Assembly (NCBI RefSeq): GCF_023734095.1
Contig: NZ_AP024620.1
Location: forward strand, 106,001 to 170,000
DNA: 64,000 bases
Source of the DNA: Moorella sp. Hama-1
Lineage (GTDB): Bacteria > Bacillota > DSM-521 > Neomoorellales > Neomoorellaceae
Direction of reading: 5' to 3'
The translations under genes were made by a program, and so were the position numbers. This document shows, piece by piece, positions 50,492 through 57,769 of the stretch. Below the pieces are notes generated by a model. The model did no database searches. It was not told the origin of the DNA and worked only from the letters and a program-made list of their open reading frames with translations. Numbering within the stretch: the first letter of the stretch is position 1; each line of letters begins with the position of its first letter.

Positions 50492-50573
50492 CGTTCCCTA
50501 CGGTGGGATTATCCACGTCAGGTTCCGGGGTTTGGGGTTTATCCCCATCTCAGCTGTGAGCTCCCCCACGGTC
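50492..50573 (-). promoter_or_regulatory. TPP (thiamine pyrophosphate) riboswitch
   Basis: Minus strand, in order: GGGGGAGCTC, CTGAGA (50553-50548), GGGGATAAACCCC, GAACCTGA, GGATAAT and CCGTAGGGAA. These are the conserved THI-box elements in the right order and spacing. Confidence 0.95.
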
Positions 50574-50592
50574 GCCACCAAATTTTATAATT

Positions 50593-50622
50593 ATTTTAAC
50601 TCCTCTTGTTCCCCAAAGTCAA
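50593..50622 (-). promoter_or_regulatory. Promoter of the TPP riboswitch transcript
   Basis: Minus strand TTGACT (50622-50617) and TAAAAT (50598-50593), 18-bp spacer, about 20 nt before the aptamer. Confidence 0.6.
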
Positions 50623-50816
50623 GACCGGTAGCAGCAGGATATTCAAGTTTAGTGTCGAAAAAGCTTAAACATGCTTGTTAAGGGCTAGAGTCGGGGTCGT
50701 GACTGGAGACGAATGCACTGCCCCAAAATGTTTTTAGCAACAATGCAGGTTTGCAGCACAACCGGGAAATGCTAGGGGTAGAGAGTCGCGGCAACCTGGG
50801 GAGCGGAGATGATTAG

Positions 50817-51329
50817 ATGTCGTTAGACAAAGGCAACTATGAGACAGCTTATCTGGGATTGGGGTCAAACCTGGGGAACCGGGAAGAAAATATGAAAAAA
50901 GCAGTGGCTTTCCTGGATGCCAACCCGGGTATAGAAGTTGAACGGCTCTCCTCGTGGTATGAAACAGCTCCGGTAGGCAAAACCGACCAGGGGTGGTTTT
51001 TAAACAGCGTCGCTCGCATCAAGACCACCATGCCGGCCCGGGAACTCTTGCGAGCCGTCCTGGCGGTGGAACAGCAATTGGGTCGGGTACGGCGGGAGCG
51101 CTGGGGGCCGCGGACCATTGATATCGATATCCTGCTCTATGATGATATCAACGTCACCGAACCTGACCTGGAGATCCCCCATCCCCGGATGCTGGAACGG
51201 GCTTTCGTTTTAATACCCCTGGCGGAGATCGCCCCGGATCTTCTCCTGCCAGACGGGCGCCGGGCGGCCGTAGCGGCCAGGGATAAATTCACCGGCCAGG
51301 AAGTATTGCTTTATACCGGCAATAGGTGA
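50817..51329 (+). CDS. folK: Hydroxymethyl-dihydropterin pyrophosphokinase
   Basis: A 170-residue folate enzyme that activates the pterin for FolP. TAYLGLGSNLGNREENMKKA, SSWYETAPVGKTDQGWFLN and WGPRTIDIDILLYDD contain the ATP- and Mg-binding residues. ATG at 50817 after GGGGAGCGGAG. Separate from folP by 32 kb. Confidence 0.96.
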   Translation: MSLDKGNYETAYLGLGSNLGNREENMKKAVAFLDANPGIEVERLSSWYETAPVGKTDQGWFLNSVARIKTTMPARELLRAVLAVEQQLGRVRRERWGPRTIDIDILLYDDINVTEPDLEIPHPRMLERAFVLIPLAEIAPDLLLPDGRRAAVAARDKFTGQEVLLYTGNR

Positions 51330-51472
51330 TAAAATGAAGCCGGAAATCATGTTGCCCGGTAGGGGGTAAAACACCCCGTGTCCGGCTTAAAGGGCGTGAC
51401 CATCGAAGGAGCGCACCTGGCTACCGGCGGCGGGACCTGGCCCCGGAAATTTCAACCCGGCTAACCGTTCTG

Positions 51473-51580
51473 TTTACTGTTTATATTAAAACTGCATATA
51501 ACTCCAGACCGCTTGGATCATTTGGGGACCGAGACGGGTAAAAGGGAAGAGAGCTTCCGGCAACTCGTCGGGAGCTTTTT
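51473..51580 (+). promoter_or_regulatory. Possible short terminated transcript upstream of the DUF2520-panC-panD unit
   Basis: TTTACT (51473-51478) and TATAAC (51497-51502), 18-bp spacer, are followed 50 bp later by AGCTTCC (51552-51558) / GGGAGCT (51570-51576) and a T-run to 51580. That would give an RNA of about 70 nt: an attenuator or a small RNA. The rest of 51330-51786 shows no gene I can support. Confidence 0.35.
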
Positions 51581-51786
51581 AGTTTGTTTTAACCATCACT
51601 GGCGCTCTATGCCATCAGTCCGGCGAATTTAAAGGCGTCCTTGGCTTTCATTGCAAGAGCATCCGGCCGGGCAGGCCGATTAGCTACTTTAATTTTAATT
51701 GCCCATACTCTGGAGGGCATCCTCAAGGTGAGGCGGCGGGGCTTGCAGGCAGATGGAAGCTCCACTTTGCAGAAAGGGATGGGATA

Positions 51787-52734
51787 ATGCGCGTCGGGAT
51801 TATCGGCGCCGGTCCTGTAGGCACAGGGATGGGTATACTCCTCAGCCGGCGCGGCTACACCATTACCGGCGTGGCCAGCCGGACCCGGGCCTCCGCCGAA
51901 CGGGCGGCCCGCAGGCTGGATTGCCCGGCCTTTACCGAACCGGCGGCCCTGGCGCGGCTGGTCGAAGTGGTCTTTATAACCACTACCGACCGGGCCATCG
52001 GCCCGGTAACCCTGGCCATCGCCCGCCAGGGGGGTTTTCACCCCGGGCAAACGGTGATTCATATGAGCGGTTCCCTGACTACGGCCGTCCTGGAACCAGC
52101 CCGGGAGGCTGGCGCCCGGGTTTTATCCCTCCATCCCCTCCAGTCCTGCGCCGATGCCGACCGGGCCGTAACCAACCTACCCGGGTCAGTCTTCAGCCTG
52201 GAGGGTGATGAGGAAGCTTTAACTTTGGGCCGGAAACTGGTTAACGACCTGGGGGGCGAGTATTTTATCATCAAGCCGGAGACTAAACCCCTGTACCATG
52301 CCGCTGCCTGCGTCGCCTCCAATTACCTGGTCAGCCTGGTGGATTTAAGCTACAGGCTGATGCAGGCCGCCGGGATGGAACCGGCAATGGTTGCCAGAGC
52401 CCTGGCACCACTAATCGAAGGCACCTGGGGTAATATTAAAGAAAAGGGAACTCCCCTGGCCCTTACCGGGCCCATTGCCCGGGGTGATGGAGAAACCCTG
52501 ACCGATCACCTGCGGTCTCTAGCCATCAAGGCCCCGGAACTCGACGAAATTTACCGGGCTCTGGGTCGCTACACCATCGAGGTAGCCGTCCGCAAGGGTA
52601 GCATCGACGCCCGGCAGGCCGCCGAACTGGCGGAGATCCTGGCTCCAGCCGGGGACCACCGGAGCCTGGCGCCTGTACCCCCAGCCCCAAAGAAGCTGGA
52701 GTACAGCTCAACCAGCAATCACCAATTTTGGTAG
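51787..52734 (+). CDS. Rossmann/DUF2520 reductase, candidate ketopantoate reductase
   Basis: A 315-residue ProC-like dehydrogenase. NAD(P) loop MRVGIIGAGPVGTGMGILLS; then VIHMSGSLTTAVLEPAREAG and the DUF2520 half (LYHAAACVASNYLVSLVDLS). It lies directly before panC-panD, and no panE is seen; I recall that DUF2520 proteins (PanG) can be ketopantoate reductases. The C-terminal 25 or so residues (SLAPVPPAPKKLEYSSTSNH and QFW) are encoded by an R1 3' fragment, and its stop TAG is part of the repeat. ATG at 51787. Confidence 0.85.
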   Translation: MRVGIIGAGPVGTGMGILLSRRGYTITGVASRTRASAERAARRLDCPAFTEPAALARLVEVVFITTTDRAIGPVTLAIARQGGFHPGQTVIHMSGSLTTAVLEPAREAGARVLSLHPLQSCADADRAVTNLPGSVFSLEGDEEALTLGRKLVNDLGGEYFIIKPETKPLYHAAACVASNYLVSLVDLSYRLMQAAGMEPAMVARALAPLIEGTWGNIKEKGTPLALTGPIARGDGETLTDHLRSLAIKAPELDEIYRALGRYTIEVAVRKGSIDARQAAELAEILAPAGDHRSLAPVPPAPKKLEYSSTSNHQFW

Positions 52735-52753
52735 AACTCTATTTCCCGAGGAG
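52655..52753 (+). repeat. R1 3' fragment overlapping the DUF2520 gene end
   Basis: ACCACCGGAGCCTGGCGCCT, then GTACCCCCAGCCCC, and CAATTTTGGTAGAACTCTAT followed by TTCCCGAGGAG match the 3' half and tail of R1 copy B. It codes in frame for the end of the DUF2520 protein and flows into R2 copy b. Confidence 0.75.
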
Positions 52754-52890
52754 CCACCCATGATGGCGGGCCGCCACCAACGAAGGGAAGAAATGAGAGG
52801 CGAGCAAGCTTTAATCTGAAACTGGCGTAGCCAGTTTCTACAAGAATCCCACCTCTCACCTCCCACATCTCATATCTCATTTCGGAGGAG
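52746..52890 (+). repeat. R2 repeat copy b, upstream of panC
   Basis: CCGAGGAG at 52746 and CGGAGGAG at 52883. Inside: GAAATGAGAGGC, GAAACTGGC-GTA-GCCAGTTTC, CCCACCTCTCACCTCCCACA and ATCTCATTTC. The loop base change GCA to GTA leaves the stem intact. The right end is the panC ribosome-binding site. Confidence 0.85.
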
Positions 52891-52899
52891 ATGGCCATT

Positions 52900-53775
52900 T
52901 TGGAGTTACTGGAAACCATAGAAGCCGTCCGCCGTTATGTCGCCGCGGCCAGGCGGCAGGGCCGGAGTATCGGCCTGGTGCCTACCATGGGCTACCTGCA
53001 CGAGGGTCACCTGAGCCTGGCCCGCAGGGCCCGGGAACAGAACGACGTAGTTATCATGAGCATTTTCGTCAACCCAACCCAGTTTGGCCCCCAGGAGGAC
53101 TTTGCCCGGTACCCCCGGGACCTGGAGCGTGACCGGCAATTGGCTGCGGGTGCAGGGGTGGATGCCATCTTTGCCCCCCCGGTGGCGGAAATGTACCCCG
53201 ACGGGTATGCCACCTATGTGCAGGTCGAAGGCTTAACAGAAGTTCTCTGCGGTGCCTCCCGGCCCGGTCACTTCCGGGGTGTGACCACGGTGGTCAGCAA
53301 GCTCTTTAACATCGTCCAGCCCGACCGGGCCTATTTCGGCCAGAAGGACTACCAACAGGCCCTGGTTATCAAAAGAATGGTCCGGGACCTGAACTTTCCC
53401 CTGGAGATTGTCACCGTGCCCATTGTCCGCGAAGTCGATGGCCTGGCCATGAGTTCCCGCAATAAATACCTGTCGCCGGAGCAACGCCGCAGTGCCCTGT
53501 CCCTGTACCGCGCCTTAAACCTGGGAGCCGAGATTATTCGCTCGGGTGAACGCCAGGCGGCGGCCGTCAGGAAAGCCATGGAGGAAGAGCTCACCGCCCA
53601 ACCCCAAACCCGCATTGATTATATCGCTATTAGCGACGCCGGTACCCTGCAGCCCCTGGATAAGATCGCCGGGCGGGTTTTGCTGGCTCTGGCTGTCTGG
53701 GTGGGCCATACCCGCCTCATTGATAACCTGCTCCTGGAGGTGAAGGATGATGTGGCGCATCATGATGAAGAGTAA
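52900..53775 (+). CDS. panC: Pantothenate synthetase
   Basis: A 291-residue enzyme joining pantoate and beta-alanine with [23 protein letters not shown] (HxGH), [40 protein letters not shown] and [13 protein letters not shown] (KMSKS equivalent) are present. The TTG at 52900 is chosen: the ATG at 52891 touches the CGGAGGAG with no spacing, while TTG has 9 nt. The ribosome-binding site comes from R2. Overlaps panD by 29 bp. Confidence 0.96.
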   Translation: MELLETIEAVRRYVAAARRQGRSIGLVPTMGYLHEGHLSLARRAREQNDVVIMSIFVNPTQFGPQEDFARYPRDLERDRQLAAGAGVDAIFAPPVAEMYPDGYATYVQVEGLTEVLCGASRPGHFRGVTTVVSKLFNIVQPDRAYFGQKDYQQALVIKRMVRDLNFPLEIVTVPIVREVDGLAMSSRNKYLSPEQRRSALSLYRALNLGAEIIRSGERQAAAVRKAMEEELTAQPQTRIDYIAISDAGTLQPLDKIAGRVLLALAVWVGHTRLIDNLLLEVKDDVAHHDEE

Positions 53776-54133
53776 ACTCCACCGGGCGACGGTGACCGAA
53801 GCCAACCTGAATTACGTCGGCAGCATTACTATTGATAGTGACTTGATGGCCGCAGCGGATATTTTACCTAATGAGAAGGTCCAGGTGGTGGACAATAACA
53901 ATGGGGCGCGCCTGGAGACCTACGCCATCCCCGGACCAGCCGGCAGCGGGGTCATCTGCGCTAATGGCGCCGCCGCCCGGCTGGTGCAACCGGGCGATAT
54001 TGTTATTATTATTGCCTACGGTATCTTTGACGACCGGGAGGCCAAAAACTACCGGCCCCGGGTAATCCTCCTGGATGCCAATAACAGGATAGCCTCTGTC
54101 AAGGATGAACAGGCGGGCCAGGTCTGGGTTTAA
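53747..54133 (+). CDS. panD: Aspartate 1-decarboxylase
   Basis: A 128-residue pyruvoyl enzyme making beta-alanine. [20 protein letters not shown] followed by SITID contains the self-cleavage site Gly-Ser. ATG at 53747 with GGAGG 6 nt upstream, inside panC, so translation is coupled. Followed by 320 bp before birA, with the operator at 54396 and nothing else recognised. Confidence 0.96.
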   Translation: MMWRIMMKSKLHRATVTEANLNYVGSITIDSDLMAAADILPNEKVQVVDNNNGARLETYAIPGPAGSGVICANGAAARLVQPGDIVIIIAYGIFDDREAKNYRPRVILLDANNRIASVKDEQAGQVWV

Positions 54134-54395
54134 TCCCTGGCTACCTCTTAACTTAAAGCCTGTCGATAGCGATGCCAGAAGGGACCTATAAAGCTCAACC
54201 GGTGGGGTTTACTTGAGGAGCTTGTCTTTAGCCCTTAAACTGCGTCGGAAGCTGCAAGAGTCTTAACTAATCGCAACCTGGCGATGGTTACCATCACCAG
54301 GGGCATTAAAGCCGGGTGGATAGTGGGGTGCAGTAGCTCGGACCACAAGCCAACCCCGACCGCCTACCTGGATCCACCATACCTGGGGTGATATA

Positions 54396-54428
54396 TGTTA
54401 ACCTGCCGGGCAAAGTAATAGTTGACAA
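54396..54428 (+). promoter_or_regulatory. Putative BirA operator upstream of birA
   Basis: TGTTAACC (54396-54403) and GTTGACAA (54421-54428), half-sites 24 bp apart, resemble the biotin operator found in front of bioY. It would allow BirA to control its own gene. One half-site deviates (GTTGAC). Confidence 0.5.
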
Positions 54429-54456
54429 CCATAAAAAGGAAGATTACAATGTAAAT

Positions 54457-55446
54457 ATGGCTATAGAAGGCAGCAAACAACAGGTGCTGGACTTCCTGCG
54501 CCGCCATCCCCGGGAATACATCTCCGGGGAGGAGCTGAGCCGCGGCCTGGCTATCTCTCGGACGGCCGTCTGGAAGCATATCCAGTCCCTGCGCCAGGAA
54601 GGCTACGACATTGACGCCCAAACCCGCCGGGGCTACTGCCTGCTGGCAACCCCCGACTATTTTTACCCCGAGGAGGTGGCCGCCGGTTTGGAAACCTCCT
54701 GGTTAGGGCGGACCCTCTATTACTATGATGAGGTGGGTTCCACCAACCAGGTGGCCAAGGAACTGGCCGATGGGGGTGCGCCGGAGGGGACAGTCGTTAT
54801 CGCCGATTGCCAGACTGGCGGCCGGGGCCGGCGCGGCCGTAACTGGCTGTCACCGGCCCGTAAAGGCATATGGTTTTCGGTGATCCTCAGGCCCCGGGTG
54901 GCGCCGGTCCAGGCACCCCAGTTAACCCTCCTGGCAGCGGTGGCGGTTACGGCTGCCGTCCGGGAGCGGACGGGGTTGCCCCTGGGCATCAAGTGGCCCA
55001 ATGATCTCCTGGCCGGCGGGCGTAAGGTCTGCGGCATCCTTACGGAGATCAAGGCGGAGATCGACGTCGTCGAATATATCGTCCTGGGGGTGGGCCTCAA
55101 CGCTAACCTTGAAGCCGGGGATTTCAGCCCGGAAGTCAGGCCCTTAGCTACTTCCTTATACCTGGAAACGGGCCGGCCGGTGGAACGCCTGCCTTTGTTC
55201 CGGCGGATTTTATACGGGCTGGAGAAGTGGTACGAGCGCTGGCAGGAAGAAGGCTTCGCCCCGGTGCGCAATGCCTGGAAAGAGGCCAGTGTCACCTTGG
55301 GACGAGAGGTTCAGGTAAACTCCTGGCGGGAGATTTTTCAGGGTGTGGCCACCGATATTGACGACGAAGGCGCCCTCCTGGTCCGGGACGCCGGGGGCCA
55401 GCTGCGGCGGTTTAATTCCGGCGAGGTGAGCCTGCGACCGGTATGA
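54457..55446 (+). CDS. birA: Biotin-protein ligase / biotin operon repressor
   Basis: A 329-residue bifunctional protein. Residues 1-60 are an HTH domain (YISGEELSRGLAISRTAVWK); the ligase part has EVGSTNQVAKELA, the biotinyl-AMP loop GGRGRRGRNWLSPARKGIWF, IKWPNDLLAGGRKVCGIL and a C-terminal SH3-like domain. It biotinylates carboxylases and represses biotin genes. ATG at 54457. Acts on the operators at 54396 and 55476. Confidence 0.95.
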   Translation: MAIEGSKQQVLDFLRRHPREYISGEELSRGLAISRTAVWKHIQSLRQEGYDIDAQTRRGYCLLATPDYFYPEEVAAGLETSWLGRTLYYYDEVGSTNQVAKELADGGAPEGTVVIADCQTGGRGRRGRNWLSPARKGIWFSVILRPRVAPVQAPQLTLLAAVAVTAAVRERTGLPLGIKWPNDLLAGGRKVCGILTEIKAEIDVVEYIVLGVGLNANLEAGDFSPEVRPLATSLYLETGRPVERLPLFRRILYGLEKWYERWQEEGFAPVRNAWKEASVTLGREVQVNSWREIFQGVATDIDDEGALLVRDAGGQLRRFNSGEVSLRPV

Positions 55447-55475
55447 GTGGCATAAGGAGGTGTTTTTTACTCAAT

Positions 55476-55508
55476 ATGTTAACCCATACAACTACATAGA
55501 GTTAACAT
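55476..55508 (+). promoter_or_regulatory. BirA operator of the bioY transcript
   Basis: ATGTTAACC (55476-55484) and GTTAACAT (55501-55508) form a near-perfect 33-bp interrupted palindrome of biotin-operator type. It lies 310 bp before bioY; the space between is filled by R1 and R2 repeat copies. Confidence 0.8.
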
Positions 55509-55543
55509 TAAGTCTCCTACATCTCATTTCAAAAAGCCCCTCT

Positions 55544-55677
55544 CCCCGCCGCCGAGGAAGGCTGAGGGCCAAGTTTGCTCGCCGAGAACCACTGGAGCCT
55601 GGAGACCTGTACCGCCAGCCCCGCAGCAGTTGCTGTAAGTTGTAACCATTTTGGGGAGAAGTCTATTTTCGGAGGAG
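55544..55677 (+). repeat. R1 3'-half copy in the bioY leader
   Basis: GCCGCCGAGGAAGGCTGAG, CCAAGTTTGCTCGCCGAGAA, CCTGTACCGCCAGCCCCGCA and AGTCTATTTTCGGAGGAG follow copy A in order with few changes. The 5' half is absent. Confidence 0.8.
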
Positions 55678-55814
55678 CCTCTCATGACGGCATACCGCCG
55701 CCAGCGAACGGGAGAAATGAGAGTTCGGTAAGCTTTAATCTGAAACTGGCGCAGCCAGTTTCGACGAGCCTCCCACTTCTCACCTCCCACCTCACACATC
55801 TCATTTCGGAGGAG
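55670..55814 (+). repeat. R2 repeat copy c, upstream of bioY
   Basis: CGGAGGAG at 55670 and 55807, 137 bp apart as in copy b. Contains CCTCTCATGACGGCATACCG, GAGAAATGAGAG, the perfect hairpin GAAACTGGC-GCA-GCCAGTTTC and ATCTCATTTC. The right end is the bioY ribosome-binding site. Confidence 0.85.
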
Positions 55815-55821
55815 TGTCTTT

Positions 55822-56391
55822 ATGCGTACCCGTGATATCACCCTGATAGCCCTTTTTGCCGCCCTGGTAGCCGTCCTGGCCCAGGTCTCCATCCCCCTGC
55901 CCTTTACCCCCGTGCCCATCACCGGCCAGGTCCTGGGGGTCCTCCTGGCCGGGGCCATCCTGGGCAAAAACAAAGGCACCCTGGCCATGGTGGTCTATCT
56001 ACTCCTGGGTGCCATCGGGCTGCCGGTCTTCGCCCGTAGTGGCGCCGGCCTGGCAGCCTTCGCCAGCCCTTCGGGGGGTTACCTCTGGGGCTTCATCCTG
56101 GGTGTCTACGCCATGGGCCTGATCCTGGAAATGGGACAGTCTGAGCCCGGCTACCTGCGCCTGATTGTCGCTATGCTCCTCTGCCTGGTCGTCGTCTATA
56201 CCCTGGGTACCCTCCAGCTCATGGCCATCCTCCATGTTGACCTGGTTAAAGGGTTATTCCTGGGGGTCATACCCTACATCCCCCTGGACCTGGCCAAATT
56301 GGTCGTGGCGGCGGCAGTCGGTTGCCGGGTCCGCCGAGCCCTGCGCCAGGCCGGCTTCCTGGTATCCAGGGAAACCCGGGAGCAGTCCTGA
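55822..56391 (+). CDS. bioY: Biotin ECF transporter S component
   Basis: A 189-residue membrane protein with six segments. DITLIALFAALVAVLAQVSI, PFTPVPITGQVLGVLLAGAI and SPSGGYLWGFILG are BioY signatures. It captures biotin for an ECF transporter; energising subunits are not here. ATG at 55822, 7 nt after the CGGAGGAG of R2. Preceded by a BirA operator, so biotin-repressed. Confidence 0.95.
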   Translation: MRTRDITLIALFAALVAVLAQVSIPLPFTPVPITGQVLGVLLAGAILGKNKGTLAMVVYLLLGAIGLPVFARSGAGLAAFASPSGGYLWGFILGVYAMGLILEMGQSEPGYLRLIVAMLLCLVVVYTLGTLQLMAILHVDLVKGLFLGVIPYIPLDLAKLVVAAAVGCRVRRALRQAGFLVSRETREQS

Positions 56392-56753
56392 TGCTGGTCC
56401 GTGCCCATCACCTCCTTTGTGCCCGCCAGTTCCGGGGCTACGGCTACAGCCAGGCCTTCGTACGGCAGGTAACCAGGATCCTGTTGTTATGGCAGCGCCG
56501 TCCGGGTCTGCTGCTAACCATCACCAGGAAACCCGATGCCTGATGCCGGGCCTGCCCCCGCCGGGACACCTCCATTTGTCGTCACGCCGGGGCCAGGGAT
56601 GCCAGGGTCCTGGCCGCCCTGGGCTTGCCGGCGGGTGCTCGCCTGGAAGTTGCCACAGCCTGGCAACTCGTTGCGACGAGAATTGATGCCCGGGCCGCAA
56701 GTTTAATCTGCCAGGATTGCTCCTGGCTGGCCGGCGGTTATTGCTGGTGGTAA
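56391..56753 (+). CDS. DUF1284 protein with an in-frame UGA
   Basis: The frame from ATG 56391 starts MLVRAHHLLCARQFRGYGYS like DUF1284, meets TGA at 56541-56543 (codon 51), and continues in the same frame as CRACPRRDTSICRHAGARDA to LICQDCSWLAGGYCWW and TAA at 56751. The downstream part keeps the family's cysteines, so the protein is conserved past the UGA. Either UGA is read as selenocysteine or the gene carries a nonsense mutation. Start overlaps the bioY stop (ATGA). Homologues as I recall them have Ile or similar at this position, just before a conserved Cys. Confidence 0.7.
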
Positions 56754-56815
56754 ACCAAGCCCGGCCTTACTCCGGGCGTAGTTTGCCAATGGCAGGTGTA
56801 TTGCCCCCTACCAAT

Positions 56816-56840
56816 GACCCCTGTGGGGGTCTATTTTTTT
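56816..56840 (+). terminator. Rho-independent terminator of the bioY-DUF1284 unit
   Basis: GACCCC (56816-56821) pairs with GGGGTC (56826-56831) and is followed by TA and a run of seven T. Confidence 0.85.
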
Positions 56841-56860
56841 GCCCGGAGAGAGGATAAATG

Positions 56861-56963
56861 GAGGCGTTGTGGAATAATTGAAAAAGGCCGCCCTGGGCCA
56901 GCGGGCGATCCCTGACGGTCGCGCCAGTTTATCTATAAAGGCCCAGGCTGCTAGGGCGGCACC
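56861..56963 (+). promoter_or_regulatory. Structured leader candidate of coaX
   Basis: GCCGCCCT (56887-56894) can pair with AGGGCGGC (56953-56960), and inside it GGGCC with GGCCC; an inner hairpin GGCGATC/GGTCGCGCC lies between. Just upstream, GAGAGG precedes a 7-codon ORF (ATG at 56858, reading MEALWNN). The ribosome-binding site of coaX follows at 56991. No known riboswitch class recognised. Confidence 0.45.
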
Positions 56964-57004
56964 AGCAGGATAGGTTTAAATCCATACCTGAGAGGAGAGA
57001 TAAC

Positions 57005-57769
57005 ATGCTGCTGGCTATAGATGTAGGTAATACTAACATCGTCCTGGGGATATTTGCCGGCCGGGAACTACAGTGCCAGTGGCGGGTCGCCAGTGACCGC
57101 CAGAAAACGGCCGACGAATACGGCCTGATCCTGCGCCAACTGGCTCACTACCAGGGTATAAATATGCAGGACCTCAAAGCGGTGGCCCTGGCTTCAGTAG
57201 TACCAACTCTTACCCAGGTCCTGGCGGAAATGATCACCAATCAGCTGGGCTGCCAGCCCTTTATTATCGGTCCGGGGGTTAAGACCGGCATGCCCATCCG
57301 CTTTGACAACCCCAGGGAGGTAGGAGCCGACCGGATTGTCAACGGTGTGGCCGTCTACGAACTCTACGGCGGCCCGGCCATTGTCGTCGACTTTGGTACG
57401 GCTACCACCTTTGATGCCATCTCGAACCGGGGCGAATACCTGGGCGGGGCCATTGCTCCCGGCATCGGTATTGCCACCGACGCCCTCTTCGCCCGGGCAG
57501 CCAAACTCCCCCGGGTTGAGCTGGTCTGCCCGCCCCGGGTCATCGGCAAAAACACCATTGCCTGTATGCAAGCGGGCATTATGTACGGCTTTATCGGCCA
57601 GGTTGAGGGGATTATCACCCGCATGCAGGCCGAACTCGGCGGCGGGGCAGTGGTGGTAGCCACCGGCGGCCTGGCCGGCCTCATTGGTCCGGAGGTTAGC
57701 TGCATCGATAAGGTGGACCCCATCTTGACCCTGGAGGGTTTGCGAATAGTCTATGAGCGCAACACTTAA
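57005..57769 (+). CDS. coaX: Type III pantothenate kinase
   Basis: A 254-residue ASKHA-fold kinase. [20 protein letters not shown] is the phosphate loop; [33 protein letters not shown] and [20 protein letters not shown] give the substrate sites. It phosphorylates pantothenate, the product of panB/C/D, and needs a monovalent cation. ATG after GAGAGGAGAG. dus overlaps its end by 17 bp. Confidence 0.96.
   Translation: MLLAIDVGNTNIVLGIFAGRELQCQWRVASDRQKTADEYGLILRQLAHYQGINMQDLKAVALASVVPTLTQVLAEMITNQLGCQPFIIGPGVKTGMPIRFDNPREVGADRIVNGVAVYELYGGPAIVVDFGTATTFDAISNRGEYLGGAIAPGIGIATDALFARAAKLPRVELVCPPRVIGKNTIACMQAGIMYGFIGQVEGIITRMQAELGGGAVVVATGGLAGLIGPEVSCIDKVDPILTLEGLRIVYERNT

Noticed and set aside
50653..50659. 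TGTCGAA (0A-box match) upstream of folK
   Set aside because: A single 7-mer match with no second box or promoter of the Spo0A type; expected by chance at this length.
51607..51720. Minus-strand short ORF ending KAKDAFKFAGLMA
   Set aside because: Only a weak GAGG before a possible ATG; no homology recalled and it is embedded in a non-coding gap. Left as undecided.
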